Of a DNA stretch of 64,000 nucleotides, positions 36,929-45,858 are shown piece by piece (the first letter of the stretch is position 1; each line of letters opens with the position of its first letter). The notes under the pieces were generated by a model. That model was given only the letters and a program-made list of their open reading frames with translations. It made no database searches and was not told the DNA's origin. The stretch is taken from assembly GCF_022808615.1 (NCBI RefSeq), contig NZ_JAKZKS010000011.1, positions 51,726 to 115,725 of the forward strand, given 5' to 3'. This DNA comes from Bacillus sp. FJAT-47783. Its GTDB lineage: Bacteria > Bacillota > Bacilli > Bacillales > Aeribacillaceae. The position numbers and the translations under genes are program-made.

Positions 36929-38719
36929 ATGAATCAATGGATTGCGCTGATTGCTTTATTACCTATTGTATCTGTATTCTTTTTTCTCGTTTTATTAAAA
37001 TGGCCAGCAAGTCGTGCTATGCCTTTGTCACTTTTTGTAACCATTTTATCGGCTTACTTTTTATGGGGAACAGACGGAAATGTAATCGCTGCTGCAGCCA
37101 TAAATGGTGCTGTGACGACATTCGAAATTTTAATGATTGTTTTTGGTGCTGTATTATTGTTGAATACCGTTAAAGAAAGTGGAGCGATTGCGACCATTCG
37201 CCAAGGGTTTATTAATATTTCGCCAGATCGACGGATACAAGCCATTATTATTGCTTGGTTATTCGGAGCTTTTATTGAAGGAGCAGCCGGTTTTGGAACC
37301 CCTGCTGCGATTGCCGCACCTCTTCTCGTTGCGATTGGATTTCCTGCCATGGCTGCCGTATTAGTAGCACTCATTATTCAAAGTACACCTGTTTCTTTCG
37401 GAGCCATTGGAACACCGATTCTAGTAGGGGTTAACAGTAGTTTAGCAGATCAACCAATAGTCACATCAGCACTTGGTAATTGGGAGTATACTTCCTACCT
37501 ATACACGATTGCTGCAAATGTCGGCTTACTCCACAGCATCATCGGGATGTTTATTCCATTATTTATGGTCAGTATGCTGACGAGATTTTTTGGTAAAGAA
37601 CGATCCTTCCGACAAGGATTAGCAGTTTGGAAATTTGCTCTGTTTGCTGGAATTTCCTTTACTATTCCCTATTACTTGATTGCTGTCTTTTTAGGGCCTG
37701 AATTTCCGTCTTTACTAGGGGCACTGATCGGAATGCTTATCGTGATTCCAGCTGCAAAAAAAGGACTCTTTATGCCTAAAAAAGACGAAATTTTCGAATT
37801 TGAAGATAAGGAACATTGGCAAGAAGATTGGTTCGGAACATTGAATAATGATCCGCCAGTAATGACAAATCGTTCAAATAACATTTCATTAATTCGCGCA
37901 TGGGCGCCCTATGCATTTGTCGCAATATTACTCGTATTAACACGATTTTCACCGGAGATAAAAGGATTCTTAACTTCTCCGTCGGTAACGGTTTCCGTTT
38001 CCAACTTATTTGGGACAAATATCGGGATCAAAACTTCTCCTTTATACGTGCCTGGAGCAATTTTTATTGCCGTATCCATTTTGACCTATTTTTTACATCG
38101 AATGAACTTAAGCTCTTATAAGAAAGCTTGGTCGAAATCATTTAATACGACAATAAGTGCTGGAGTTACGTTAATCTTCGCCGTGCCAATGATTAAAATC
38201 TTTTTAAACACACAAACGGACGAATTAGCGAGTATGCCAATTACGTTAGCAGAAGGATTAGCTCACGTAGTTGGACCAATTTGGCCTATGTTTGCCCCGA
38301 TAATCGGTGCACTTGGCGCATTTATCGCAGGGAGTAACACATTTAGTAATATGATGTTTTCCATCTTTCAATTTGGAGCCGCTGAAAACATCGGACTAGA
38401 TGTTACGCAAGCAAGCTATGTTGTTGCATTACAGGCAATTGGTGGTGCAGCTGGAAACATGATTTGTGTCCACAATGTTGTAGCAGCTTCAGCAACGGTC
38501 GGATTAAGAGGGAAAGAAGGTACGTTGATCCGATTTGCTCTTATTCCGATGAGCTATTACGTGTTAGCTGGAGGCGCTATCGGAATGGCAATTATTTCGG
38601 GTGGTTGGAACATGTGGCTTTTCGTATATGTATTCATTTTAATGAGCTACTTTATGTTGATTTACTATAATAAAGGGAAGCAACCCCTTCAAATAGAAAA
38701 TAATCAATTTAGTGCTTAA
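36929..38719 (+). CDS. lctP: L-lactate permease (LctP/LldP family)
   Basis: The 596-residue integral membrane symporter has some 13-14 hydrophobic segments and the conserved [21 protein letters not shown] and [17 protein letters not shown] motifs of the lactate permease family. It takes up lactate for LutABC. Start ATG after AAGGAGGTTATTGATTTA. Divergent from lutR and controlled by the shared operator type. Confidence 0.93.
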   Translation: MNQWIALIALLPIVSVFFFLVLLKWPASRAMPLSLFVTILSAYFLWGTDGNVIAAAAINGAVTTFEILMIVFGAVLLLNTVKESGAIATIRQGFINISPDRRIQAIIIAWLFGAFIEGAAGFGTPAAIAAPLLVAIGFPAMAAVLVALIIQSTPVSFGAIGTPILVGVNSSLADQPIVTSALGNWEYTSYLYTIAANVGLLHSIIGMFIPLFMVSMLTRFFGKERSFRQGLAVWKFALFAGISFTIPYYLIAVFLGPEFPSLLGALIGMLIVIPAAKKGLFMPKKDEIFEFEDKEHWQEDWFGTLNNDPPVMTNRSNNISLIRAWAPYAFVAILLVLTRFSPEIKGFLTSPSVTVSVSNLFGTNIGIKTSPLYVPGAIFIAVSILTYFLHRMNLSSYKKAWSKSFNTTISAGVTLIFAVPMIKIFLNTQTDELASMPITLAEGLAHVVGPIWPMFAPIIGALGAFIAGSNTFSNMMFSIFQFGAAENIGLDVTQASYVVALQAIGGAAGNMICVHNVVAASATVGLRGKEGTLIRFALIPMSYYVLAGGAIGMAIISGGWNMWLFVYVFILMSYFMLIYYNKGKQPLQIENNQFSA

Positions 38720-38725
38720 TAGCAC

Positions 38726-38764
38726 GAGAGAGGGATTAACATGTATTCCCTCTCTTCTTTTTTG
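38726..38764 (+). terminator. Terminator after lctP
   Basis: GAGAGGGAT and ATTCCCTCTC pair around a short loop, followed by TTCTTTTTT. Confidence 0.8.
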
Positions 38765-38818
38765 GCTAAAATGTGATAGAATAGAAAAGTTAAAATATAT
38801 GAACAAAGGTGTTGACAA

Positions 38819-40588
38819 ATGAACATTATCGTCAGTTCATTAAATGCAAAATACATTCATACGAATTTAGCGATTCGATGCTTAAAAGCTTATGCAGAGC
38901 CCGATTTTCACATTACGATGGCTGAGTATACGATTAAAGATCCAGCGATGAATATCGTGACAGATTTATTCCGTAAAAAACCAGATGTTATCGGGTTTAG
39001 TTGCTACATTTGGAATATTGAAGAAACGATAAAAGTCGTGAAAATGTTAAAAAAAATTAACCCTAACTTAACTATCATCCTCGGGGGTCCTGAAGTTACG
39101 TACGATACAAAAGAATGGATGGAAAAAATTCCAGAAGTTGATTTTATCGTTATTGGCGAAGGGGAAGAAACATTTAAGCAATTGCTCAACCAATTACATG
39201 GTGATTGCAACTTTGCTGAAGTAAGTGGGCTTTCTTATCGTAAAAATGGCACGATCATGATTAATCCACAGCGAAATAAAATTGATCTACGGCAAATGCC
39301 TTCCCCGTTCCGGTTTAAAGAGGATATCCCGCACTTATCAAAACGAGTGACTTATATTGAAACGAGTCGTGGTTGTCCGTTTAGTTGTCAATTTTGTTTA
39401 TCTTCGATTGAAGTCGGTGTCCGTTATTTTGACCGCGAAAAAGTGAAAGAAGATATTCGCTATTTAATGAAACATGGGGCGAAAACGATTAAATTTGTCG
39501 ATCGTACGTTCAACATTAGCCGTAGCTATGCGATGGAGATGTTTCAATTTTTAATTGACGAGCACCTTCCCGGAACGGTGTTTCAGTTTGAAATTACAGC
39601 AGATATTATGAGACCAGAAGTGATCGAATTTTTAAATGAGAATGCGCCTGAAGGATTATTCCGCTTTGAAATTGGTGTACAATCGACAAATGACGTAACC
39701 AATGAACTTGTAAAACGAAAGCAAAACTTTAAAAAGCTGACACGTACCGTCACAATGGTAAAAGATGGCGGGAAAATTGACCAACATCTCGATTTAATCG
39801 CCGGACTTCCAGAAGAAGATTACGATACGTTTAAGAAAACATTTAATGATGTGTTTGCGCTTCGACCTGAAGAGCTACAGCTAGGCTTTTTAAAAATGCT
39901 GCGTGGAACAGGTCTTCGCGTCGGGGCTAAGCAGTTCGGCTATTTATTTATGGATCATGCACCATATGAAATTTTAGGAAATCATGTTCTATCCTTCGAT
40001 GACATCATTCGTATTAAACAAGTGGAAGATGTGTTAGAAAAATATTGGAATGACCATCGTATGGATGAAACATTGGAATATTTAGTTCAGCACGTCTTCA
40101 AAACCCCGTTTGATTTTTTCCAAGACTTTGGAACGTATTGGGACGAGCAAGGTTGGGCAAGAATCGGCCATCAACTAGAAGACTTATTTAAACGACTTTA
40201 TCTCTTTTTACAAAATCAAAAAAGGGAACATCTTTCAATTGTTGAAGGATTTATGAAATATGACTATTTACGAAATCATAAACATAAACCGCGAAAGCCT
40301 TGGTGGGAAGAAAAGCTCTCGAAAAACGAGCAAAGTAAAATTTATCAAGCAATTCTTCAAACGAAACATATTTTTGGCGAAGAATTTGATAAGCTTAACT
40401 TAAATGAAAAAGATCTCTACAAGCACACAGTTATAGAAGTCATTCCATTCGATTTTGCTTACTATAAGGAAACAGGTACGATCATTCAAAAACCTTCTGT
40501 CATCCTTGCATATTATGACCCAAGCTTAAATAAGCCAACTTTATTTACAGCATCTACCTCCGTCCTTCAACAAGAAAAAGAAGCATAA
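38819..40588 (+). CDS. B12-binding-domain radical SAM protein (DUF4080)
   Basis: The 589-residue protein has an N-terminal cobalamin-binding-like Rossmann domain (GFSCYIWNIEETI, ILGGPEVTYD). The radical SAM core has the cluster motif SRGCPFSCQFCLSS near residue 190. A C-terminal DUF4080 region follows. Members of this group are widespread in Bacillus and annotated as possible methylthiotransferase-like or RNA/lipid-modifying enzymes; the substrate is unknown. It is monocistronic between two terminators. Confidence 0.82.
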   Translation: MNIIVSSLNAKYIHTNLAIRCLKAYAEPDFHITMAEYTIKDPAMNIVTDLFRKKPDVIGFSCYIWNIEETIKVVKMLKKINPNLTIILGGPEVTYDTKEWMEKIPEVDFIVIGEGEETFKQLLNQLHGDCNFAEVSGLSYRKNGTIMINPQRNKIDLRQMPSPFRFKEDIPHLSKRVTYIETSRGCPFSCQFCLSSIEVGVRYFDREKVKEDIRYLMKHGAKTIKFVDRTFNISRSYAMEMFQFLIDEHLPGTVFQFEITADIMRPEVIEFLNENAPEGLFRFEIGVQSTNDVTNELVKRKQNFKKLTRTVTMVKDGGKIDQHLDLIAGLPEEDYDTFKKTFNDVFALRPEELQLGFLKMLRGTGLRVGAKQFGYLFMDHAPYEILGNHVLSFDDIIRIKQVEDVLEKYWNDHRMDETLEYLVQHVFKTPFDFFQDFGTYWDEQGWARIGHQLEDLFKRLYLFLQNQKREHLSIVEGFMKYDYLRNHKHKPRKPWWEEKLSKNEQSKIYQAILQTKHIFGEEFDKLNLNEKDLYKHTVIEVIPFDFAYYKETGTIIQKPSVILAYYDPSLNKPTLFTASTSVLQQEKEA

Positions 40589-40597
40589 AGAAAACAA

Positions 40598-40633
40598 ACA
40601 ACCGACCATCTAAGTGGCTCGGTTGTTTTTTTA
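40598..40633 (+). terminator. Terminator of the radical SAM gene
   Basis: ACAACCG and CGGTTGT with an inner helix, followed by TTTTTTTAC. Confidence 0.8.
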
Positions 40634-40781
40634 CAAATTAAATGCCTACCACAATAATTGTAGCAGGCACATCGATGAAGGTAATGCATGATATGTTGTT
40701 AATACCGTGGATGTGAAGGATTTATATCATGCATTGTTATTATTTGAAAAAGAAATTTTTTTATACATAAAAAAATTAAAT

Positions 40782-40940
40782 TTAACATTCATCTTTCTTT
40801 CCTTTATTCCCTAACACTTCATAAATTTTACTTGCATTGTAATCTCCAAGCTCCGAGCCAAACTCTTCTTGAAGCAATTGTTTATGCATCGGCTTTTTAT
40901 GATTTTGCATCTCTTTACTTTTTTGATGTTTTTTTGTCAT
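40782..40940 (-). CDS. Small hydrophilic protein (52 aa)
   Basis: The product begins MTKKHQKSKEMQNHKKP and ends with a more structured part (LLQEEFGSELGDYNASKIYE). It overlaps the upstream small gene by 4 bases (ATGA), so the two are a coupled pair. The ribosome binding site is AAAGGAAAACG. I do not recognise a family; size and lysine content resemble minor spore or biofilm-associated proteins. Confidence 0.6.
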   Translation of the reverse strand: MTKKHQKSKEMQNHKKPMHKQLLQEEFGSELGDYNASKIYEVLGNKGKKDEC

Positions 40941-41095
40941 AATCGTTTTCCTTTACTTCCTTTTTTTGAATTACGATTCGCACCTTTCATTGGGTCTTCG
41001 ATATCATATGTCGCAGAAAATTCTGTATCTGGCAAACTTTCCTTCGGTGTAAAATTATTTTTTCGTGCTTGCTCATGAGCTACTTTTCGTTTCAT
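40937..41095 (-). CDS. Small hydrophilic protein (52 aa), first of a coupled pair
   Basis: The start has a very strong ribosome binding site (AAAGGGGGGAGCATC). The product begins MKRKVAHEQARKNNFTP and has an acidic centre (DTEFSATYDIEDP) and a basic tail. It could be a minor small acid-soluble spore protein by size and composition, but no named match is evident. Confidence 0.6.
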   Translation of the reverse strand: MKRKVAHEQARKNNFTPKESLPDTEFSATYDIEDPMKGANRNSKKGSKGKRL

Positions 41096-41210
41096 GATGC
41101 TCCCCCCTTTACCCATTAATTTTCAACATTTTTCTATGAAGTAATCATGGAAATGATAAGTAATTCATAACTTCCCTTGCCGGAGTCATACTAATAACGA
41201 GGTGATGATT

Positions 41211-41540
41211 ATGAAGAAAAAGGAGCCATTTGAGCATACGCTTCCTCATCAAATAAATGCGCCAAACTGGGAAGGAACAGGTCAATCGTTACAAAAAACG
41301 TTTACGAATGAGCATGGGGTTATCATTGGAGATAGTTATTACGATTCTGAACAATCCCCTTTAAATAATTGGAATGATGAAGTCGATCCTTCTATCATGT
41401 CAGGGAGTAAATGGGTTCATCCGACAAACGATATTGGCTGGAATACTCCTGAAAATCGGGAAATCGTTGAAAGTCAAAAAACCCCTCAAGGTGCACCATT
41501 TATGCACCCGACTAAAGATGTGGGAAGTGGAACGGATTAA
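41211..41540 (+). CDS. DUF3905 family protein
   Basis: The 109-residue soluble protein has the conserved TLPHQINAPNWEGTG, EHGVIIGDSYYDSEQSPL, WVHPTNDIGWNT and QGAPFMHPTKDV blocks of DUF3905, found in spore-forming bacilli. Function is unknown. The ATG at 41211 follows GAGGTGATGATT; an upstream GTG is inside that site. Confidence 0.78.
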   Translation: MKKKEPFEHTLPHQINAPNWEGTGQSLQKTFTNEHGVIIGDSYYDSEQSPLNNWNDEVDPSIMSGSKWVHPTNDIGWNTPENREIVESQKTPQGAPFMHPTKDVGSGTD

Positions 41541-41675
41541 GTTCATTCATACTTCGATAGAGAGGTACTCAAAGATAGCCTTATTATGAGTCATCCTCTC
41601 ATTTTTTACTTTAGATGAACTAACGAGAAAAGCCATTAGGATTTGGTTCCAATAAGAAAGGAAGTAAATGTTCGC

Positions 41676-41816
41676 TCAATACGTTTCTTTTCTTTCTTTT
41701 GTTTTTACTGACTCATCCAGCATCATTTCGATTTCAAATGATTCATTGTCGCTCGCAGAGGCATCTGTATCCCACTCCTCGTTTAATAAAACCGGTTCAT
41801 CGTCTTTCTTTTTCAT
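41676..41816 (-). CDS. Small acidic hypothetical protein (46 aa)
   Basis: An ATG follows a near-perfect AAAGGAGGTTGTATAGG. The product starts MKKKDDEPVLLNEEWDTDA and is strongly acidic with a basic tail. No family recognised. The ribosome binding site makes it very likely to be translated. Confidence 0.62.
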   Translation of the reverse strand: MKKKDDEPVLLNEEWDTDASASDNESFEIEMMLDESVKTKERKETY

Positions 41817-41913
41817 CCTATACAACCTCCTTTACTATTCATTCAATGATTGAAATGCTATCTTATTTATCTTTTAGCATAAAGTGAAACTTCATTCACC
41901 TGACTCGTTCATC

Positions 41914-41951
41914 CAAAAAGAAAAGCGTGTCCCCATTTTTGAGACACGCTT
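41914..41951 (-). terminator. ktrD terminator
   Basis: AAGCGTGTC and GACACGCTT form a stem followed on the minus strand by TTCTTTTT; the ktrD stop lies at its foot. Confidence 0.82.
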
Positions 41952-43305
41952 ATCCTATGATCACTCTTTCTTTCGGGTAGTGGTAATTAGCTTCTATTTC
42001 ACGCCTTCCAAGTAAATAGAGGAAAGATAAAATTCCAATTCTTCCGATAAACATCAAAGTCATAATGACAATTTTCCCAAATGTCGTTAAGTCAGGCGTA
42101 ATCCCCATTGAGAGTCCGACCGTACCAAAGGCCGAGCTTACTTCAAACAAAATTTCCATTAGCTGAAACGGTTCCGTAATCGTTAATATGACAATGGCTG
42201 TAAACCATAAAAAAAAGGCTACTAATGTAACGACTAATGCTTTAATCATATCTTCTTGATGCAATTCCCGGCGGAAAACCTTAACCGTACGAGATCCGCG
42301 CGCAAAATGGAACATAGTCAGTAAAACGATTGCAAACGTTGTTGTCCGAATACCTCCACCAACTGAGCTTGGCGAGGCACCGATAAACATTAAAAAGCAT
42401 AATAATAGCAAGGTCGGTTCACTAAATAAGTTAACATCCATAGTAGAGAGACCTGCACTTCTCGTAGTGGCTGCTTGAAATAAAGCATAGAAATACGATT
42501 CATGCCACGATTTAGTAGCGAAAAATTTGTTATATTCTAAAATCAGTATGCTAATCGTGCCAAATATGAGGAGTCCGAAATATGTCACCGATGTTAATTT
42601 TGTGTAAAGAGAAAAACGATATTGATTGTGCTCCTGCTTTGATTTGAAATAGTTTTTCACTTCAATTAATACTGGAAAACCTATCGCTCCAAGTGTAAGT
42701 AAAACGATATTCACAATTTGAACAAAATAGTCATTAGCAAAAGGGACAAGAGACGACCCCGTAATATCAAATCCAGCGTTAGTCGTGGCGCTGACAGAAG
42801 CAAAAAAACCTTGTAAAAACGCTTCTTGCCAACTTGGAAAATAATTCAAATAATAAATACTTAAAATAACGGCCCCGACGAACTCAATCGTTAAAATCAG
42901 TACTAATATTTGACGCAATAAATTAACAAGACCAGAAAGCTTTGATTGATTCTGATCAAGCATAATTAATCTTCGTTCTTGCAATCCAATTTTTTTTCCG
43001 AATAAAATCCAAATAAAGGTTCCGAGCGTCATAACCCCAATACCACCAATTTGAAGGACAAACGCTAAAATGAATGTGCCGGCTACGCTAAACGTATCGG
43101 CCGTATTGACAACGGTTAAGCCCGTCACACTTACAGCACTTACAGCTGTAAAGAAGGCATCGATGAATGACCATTCTACCCCAGGCTTTCTAGCAAATGG
43201 TAAGCTTAGTAATAAAAATGATACGGTGACGGCTAAAAAGTAAAACGTCACAATTAATTTTGGCGGTGATAAAGAATATAATCGTTTTTTAAAATGTACT
43301 ATCAT
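41950..43305 (-). CDS. ktrD: KtrD-type potassium (Ktr) channel subunit
   Basis: The 451-residue TrkH/KtrB-family membrane protein has four M1-P-M2 repeats. The selectivity glycines appear in SAVSVTGLTVVNTADTF, SATTNAGFDITG, AATTRSAGLST and SAFGTVGLSMG. It forms the membrane pore that works with a KtrA/KtrC regulatory ring encoded elsewhere. B. subtilis also has a ktrD gene near ykrK, which supports KtrD over KtrB. Confidence 0.88.
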   Translation of the reverse strand: MIVHFKKRLYSLSPPKLIVTFYFLAVTVSFLLLSLPFARKPGVEWSFIDAFFTAVSAVSVTGLTVVNTADTFSVAGTFILAFVLQIGGIGVMTLGTFIWILFGKKIGLQERRLIMLDQNQSKLSGLVNLLRQILVLILTIEFVGAVILSIYYLNYFPSWQEAFLQGFFASVSATTNAGFDITGSSLVPFANDYFVQIVNIVLLTLGAIGFPVLIEVKNYFKSKQEHNQYRFSLYTKLTSVTYFGLLIFGTISILILEYNKFFATKSWHESYFYALFQAATTRSAGLSTMDVNLFSEPTLLLLCFLMFIGASPSSVGGGIRTTTFAIVLLTMFHFARGSRTVKVFRRELHQEDMIKALVVTLVAFFLWFTAIVILTITEPFQLMEILFEVSSAFGTVGLSMGITPDLTTFGKIVIMTLMFIGRIGILSFLYLLGRREIEANYHYPKERVIIG

Positions 43306-43418
43306 ATCAATTCAATCCCTAATCGTGTTGTTCTAATACGTACGGTATTAATCATAAAGAAAAACGTAGAAATTTAAAAGGTATTTTTTCATTTTTCTAA
43401 AAGGAATCATTTTTGACA

Positions 43419-43444
43419 GAAAAAATAAGGGGAAGTTCCCCTTA
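43419..43444 (-). terminator. Terminator of a 59-residue gene
   Basis: AAGGGGAA and TTCCCCTT form a compact stem followed by ATTTTTTC on the minus strand. Confidence 0.75.
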
Positions 43445-43621
43445 ATTAGCACCATCATCAAAAAACTCCTCTAACTCCTCTTTTTTTATTTCGTCTTGTG
43501 CAATCTTCTCTGCATAAGGGTTTTGATCTAACGGAGACTTTGGATCTAAAGGTGTTTTCATAACAAAAATTGGATCATTTGACTGTTCACGATATAAGCG
43601 CTTTCCATTTTCATGCGCCAT
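43442..43621 (-). CDS. Small acidic hypothetical protein (59 aa)
   Basis: The start lies behind GGAGGTGATATGAA and the gene ends in a terminator. The product begins MAHENGKRLYREQSNDPIF and continues PLDPKSPLDQNPYAEKIAQDE with an acidic end. It occupies the place where htpX is found next to ykrK in B. subtilis but is unrelated to HtpX. No family recognised. Confidence 0.65.
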   Translation of the reverse strand: MAHENGKRLYREQSNDPIFVMKTPLDPKSPLDQNPYAEKIAQDEIKKEELEEFFDDGAN

Positions 43622-43693
43622 TTCATATCACCTCCTTCTCTTATGATGAGCGTGAAAGGTGCTTGTTATCCACAAAGACAACTCTCTACATTT

Positions 43694-43720
43694 TAAGTTC
43701 ATGTGAACTTATATTATAAT
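43694..43720 (+). promoter_or_regulatory. ykrK promoter with operator-like palindrome
   Basis: TAAGTTCATGTGAACTTA (43694-43711) has perfect 8-base arms around TG and directly precedes TATAAT (43715-43720). A regulator bound here would block or distort the promoter, which suggests autoregulation by the encoded DNA-binding protein. Confidence 0.65.
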
Positions 43721-43748
43721 AATGGAAAAGAGAGGACATTTGAGGTGT

Positions 43749-44450
43749 ATGATGGGAAAAATTCAATTAAAGCGAATAGCGATGTCTCAATTATTATTAT
43801 CTTTACAAGGCATTCATTCAACTCCAACCGAAATCATTAAACAGCACGTTCCTTTCGTAGAGGATGAAGATATTCCAGAATTCATACATAGATTTGAGAA
43901 GAAAAAAAATAAGAAGGATTTCGGACTTTCCACAGTTGAGATTGTCACACTAGCTAATATTTGTGAGTTAACATCGTTAAAGTCTACTTTAATTCAAAAC
44001 TGGATTAAGCGTGATATTAAAGAAATTATCGGTTCGCCTGAACTCGGTAAAAAATATTCAATTGAACAGGCTGCCCTTTTATTTATCGTTAAAGATTTAA
44101 AAGCTGTATTTGATTTTGAAACGATTCGTTTTATGTTAATGAAAGTATTTAATACATTATCAGACCGTAGTGACGATTTAATGAGTCCGTTACGTTTTTA
44201 TCAATTGTATGCTGAAGCATTAGAAAATGTCGGACAAATTACATGGGCTCAATCGAACGAATTTCCACTTGAATCACGAATTGAAAAAGAGGTTACTCGA
44301 TTGTTACGAAGGGAACATTATTTAAATGAAGACCAAATACAAGAAATAGCCCAAATTCTCGTGATCACCATATTATCGGTCGTCTCTTCCCACTTTCAAT
44401 TAAGAACGATACGATACGCTGAAGGGTTGCAATCATGTACCATAAAGTGA
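43749..44450 (+). CDS. ykrK: YkrK-like DUF1836 regulator
   Basis: The protein of about 233 residues contains the DUF1836 MerR-like helix-turn-helix region (STVEIVTLANICELTSLKSTLIQNWIKRDIKE). A helical DUF1836 body follows (YSIEQAALLFIVKDLKAVF). The B. subtilis counterpart YkrK represses htpX. The promoter at 43715-43720 puts the transcript start near 43727, so the ATG at 43749 or 43752 fits better than the one at 43722. Position between ktrD and sspD matches B. subtilis, but htpX itself is not here. Confidence 0.75.
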   Translation: MMGKIQLKRIAMSQLLLSLQGIHSTPTEIIKQHVPFVEDEDIPEFIHRFEKKKNKKDFGLSTVEIVTLANICELTSLKSTLIQNWIKRDIKEIIGSPELGKKYSIEQAALLFIVKDLKAVFDFETIRFMLMKVFNTLSDRSDDLMSPLRFYQLYAEALENVGQITWAQSNEFPLESRIEKEVTRLLRREHYLNEDQIQEIAQILVITILSVVSSHFQLRTIRYAEGLQSCTIK

Positions 44451-44480
44451 AAACTTCATTTAAGAGTGGGATAATTTACA

Positions 44481-44510
44481 TGAATGGAATCAAGCATCGG
44501 CTCAATACTA
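44481..44510 (+). promoter_or_regulatory. Sigma-G-like promoter of sspD
   Basis: TGAATG and AATACTA are 17 bp apart (consensus TGNATA and CATACTA). It fits forespore expression of an alpha/beta-type SASP gene. Confidence 0.65.
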
Positions 44511-44511
44511 A

Positions 44512-44539
44512 CATTACAACGTTTTTATACGTTGTAATG
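44512..44539 (+). other. 5' leader hairpin of sspD
   Basis: CATTACAACG and CGTTGTAATG form a perfect 10-bp stem around TTTTTATA. It begins right at the expected transcript start and ends 4 bases before the ribosome binding site. It may stabilise the message. Confidence 0.6.
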
Positions 44540-44559
44540 AAGGTAAGGAGATGAATCGT

Positions 44560-44754
44560 ATGGCAAATCGGAACAAATTGCTTGTGCCTGGAGTTGAACA
44601 AGCATTAGATCAATTTAAAGCAGAGATTGCCCAAGAATTCGGCGTTCATTTAGGTTCTAATACCGTTTCAAGAGCAAATGGCTCTGTCGGTGGGGAAATG
44701 ACGAAAAGGCTTGTTGCTCAAGCACAAGCACAATTGAATAATTCAAAATCATAA
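44560..44754 (+). CDS. sspD: SspD, alpha/beta-type small acid-soluble spore protein
   Basis: The 64-residue protein shows the family core [19 protein letters not shown] and the DNA-binding [18 protein letters not shown]. It includes the GPR protease cleavage region (EIAQEFG). It coats spore DNA and protects it from UV. The ATG at 44560 follows TAAGGAGATGAATCGT. Sequence and neighbours (rsgI, ykrK) match SspD. Confidence 0.93.
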   Translation: MANRNKLLVPGVEQALDQFKAEIAQEFGVHLGSNTVSRANGSVGGEMTKRLVAQAQAQLNNSKS

Positions 44755-44762
44755 ATATGGAA

Positions 44763-44790
44763 AAAAGCGCCAATACTGGCGCTTTCAAAT
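44763..44790. terminator. Terminator between sspD and rsgI (convergent)
   Basis: AAAGCGCC and GGCGCTTT pair with T-rich flanks on both strands. Confidence 0.78.
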
Positions 44791-44799
44791 TTTTTAGTA

Positions 44800-45858
44800 T
44801 TACTTATCTTTATCTTGATGTTTATTCCATTTACGTTGTTCATCTTTTTTGTTTTTCCGTTCTTCATGAGCTTCTTTTTTCTCTTGTTTCTTGATTTGCT
44901 TTTCTTCTTTTCTTTGCTCTTTCATTTGTTGCCTTAATTCTTTTTTCTGTTCCCGCATTAATCGTTTTTCTTCTTTTTTCTCTTTTTGTCTTAATTGTTT
45001 TTCTTCTTTTTTCTCTTTCTTATTTAATTGATTTTCTTCTTTTTTCAATTGCCCTCGAGGTGTTTTTGTCTCATTTTGAATTTCTTTCTCTTCGTTTAGT
45101 TCTCCACGATCCGTCTGCACTTCTTTTTTCATAGTCTCTTTTTGGTTTAGAGCGCGTTGTTGTTGAGTATTAGCTTTTTCTTTGTTGTTGTCCTCTTTAG
45201 GTTGTACCTTCGTTTCCTTCTCTATGTACTTCCCTGTTGAAATCCCTTTGTTTTCCGCCTTTTTCCTAGTTTCGATATCAGATTTAATCGTTTCGATCTT
45301 AATTTCTTTATCATGATACGTTTTTTTCATTTCGTTTAACTCTTTTTCGAGCTTTTCATCCGATTTCTTTTCTTTACTATTAATAATCGTAGCAATCATA
45401 ATTTCTTGATTTTTCTTTAAGTAACCTTCATTCTCTGTAACCGATATAATTTTATCGGTTACAGCTTGAATTGAGCGATTCTTCCAATCCGAAAGCTCTT
45501 TTACAATTTGTTTTGCATCCTTATTCAACGGTTTAATGTCTGTGACGAGTAAATCTGAATCGATTTCAAGCTCAAAGCTCGGATTGATATCAATCGTCAT
45601 ATACGCATATACATCCTCTTTTTGGAAAATCGGGATACTTAAGACAAGTAGCATAACAACTGCTAAAGCTAAGGCAATACGTCCATTAAAACGTGGTATA
45701 GACGCTTTTCTTTGTATTCTTGACAACTCATTTGGAAACGAGATTTCCTCCCCCAGTGCATACGATCCCCTGACGTTATTTGTTTTGACGAATTGGCCGT
45801 CAGGGGTTAATAATGTAACAAACCGTTCATTGACCTCTATGACGACCCCTTTTTTCAA
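44800..45858 (-). CDS. rsgI: RsgI, anti-sigma-I factor
   Basis: The 352-residue protein has a cytoplasmic RsgI_N domain (GVVIEVNERFVTLLTPDGQFVK), one membrane span (IALALAVVMLLVLSIPIF) and an extracellular domain starting YMTIDINPSFELEID. The last 150 residues are a lysine/glutamate/glutamine-rich coiled low-complexity tail, as in B. subtilis RsgI rather than clostridial carbohydrate-binding RsgIs. It restrains SigI and overlaps sigI by 4 bases. Confidence 0.9.
   Translation of the reverse strand: MKKGVVIEVNERFVTLLTPDGQFVKTNNVRGSYALGEEISFPNELSRIQRKASIPRFNGRIALALAVVMLLVLSIPIFQKEDVYAYMTIDINPSFELEIDSDLLVTDIKPLNKDAKQIVKELSDWKNRSIQAVTDKIISVTENEGYLKKNQEIMIATIINSKEKKSDEKLEKELNEMKKTYHDKEIKIETIKSDIETRKKAENKGISTGKYIEKETKVQPKEDNNKEKANTQQQRALNQKETMKKEVQTDRGELNEEKEIQNETKTPRGQLKKEENQLNKKEKKEEKQLRQKEKKEEKRLMREQKKELRQQMKEQRKEEKQIKKQEKKEAHEERKNKKDEQRKWNKHQDKDK

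Noticed and set aside
45000..45200. Highly repetitive K/E/Q codons at the end of rsgI
   Set aside because: Such low-complexity charged tails are normal for Bacillus RsgI proteins; not treated as a tandem repeat locus.
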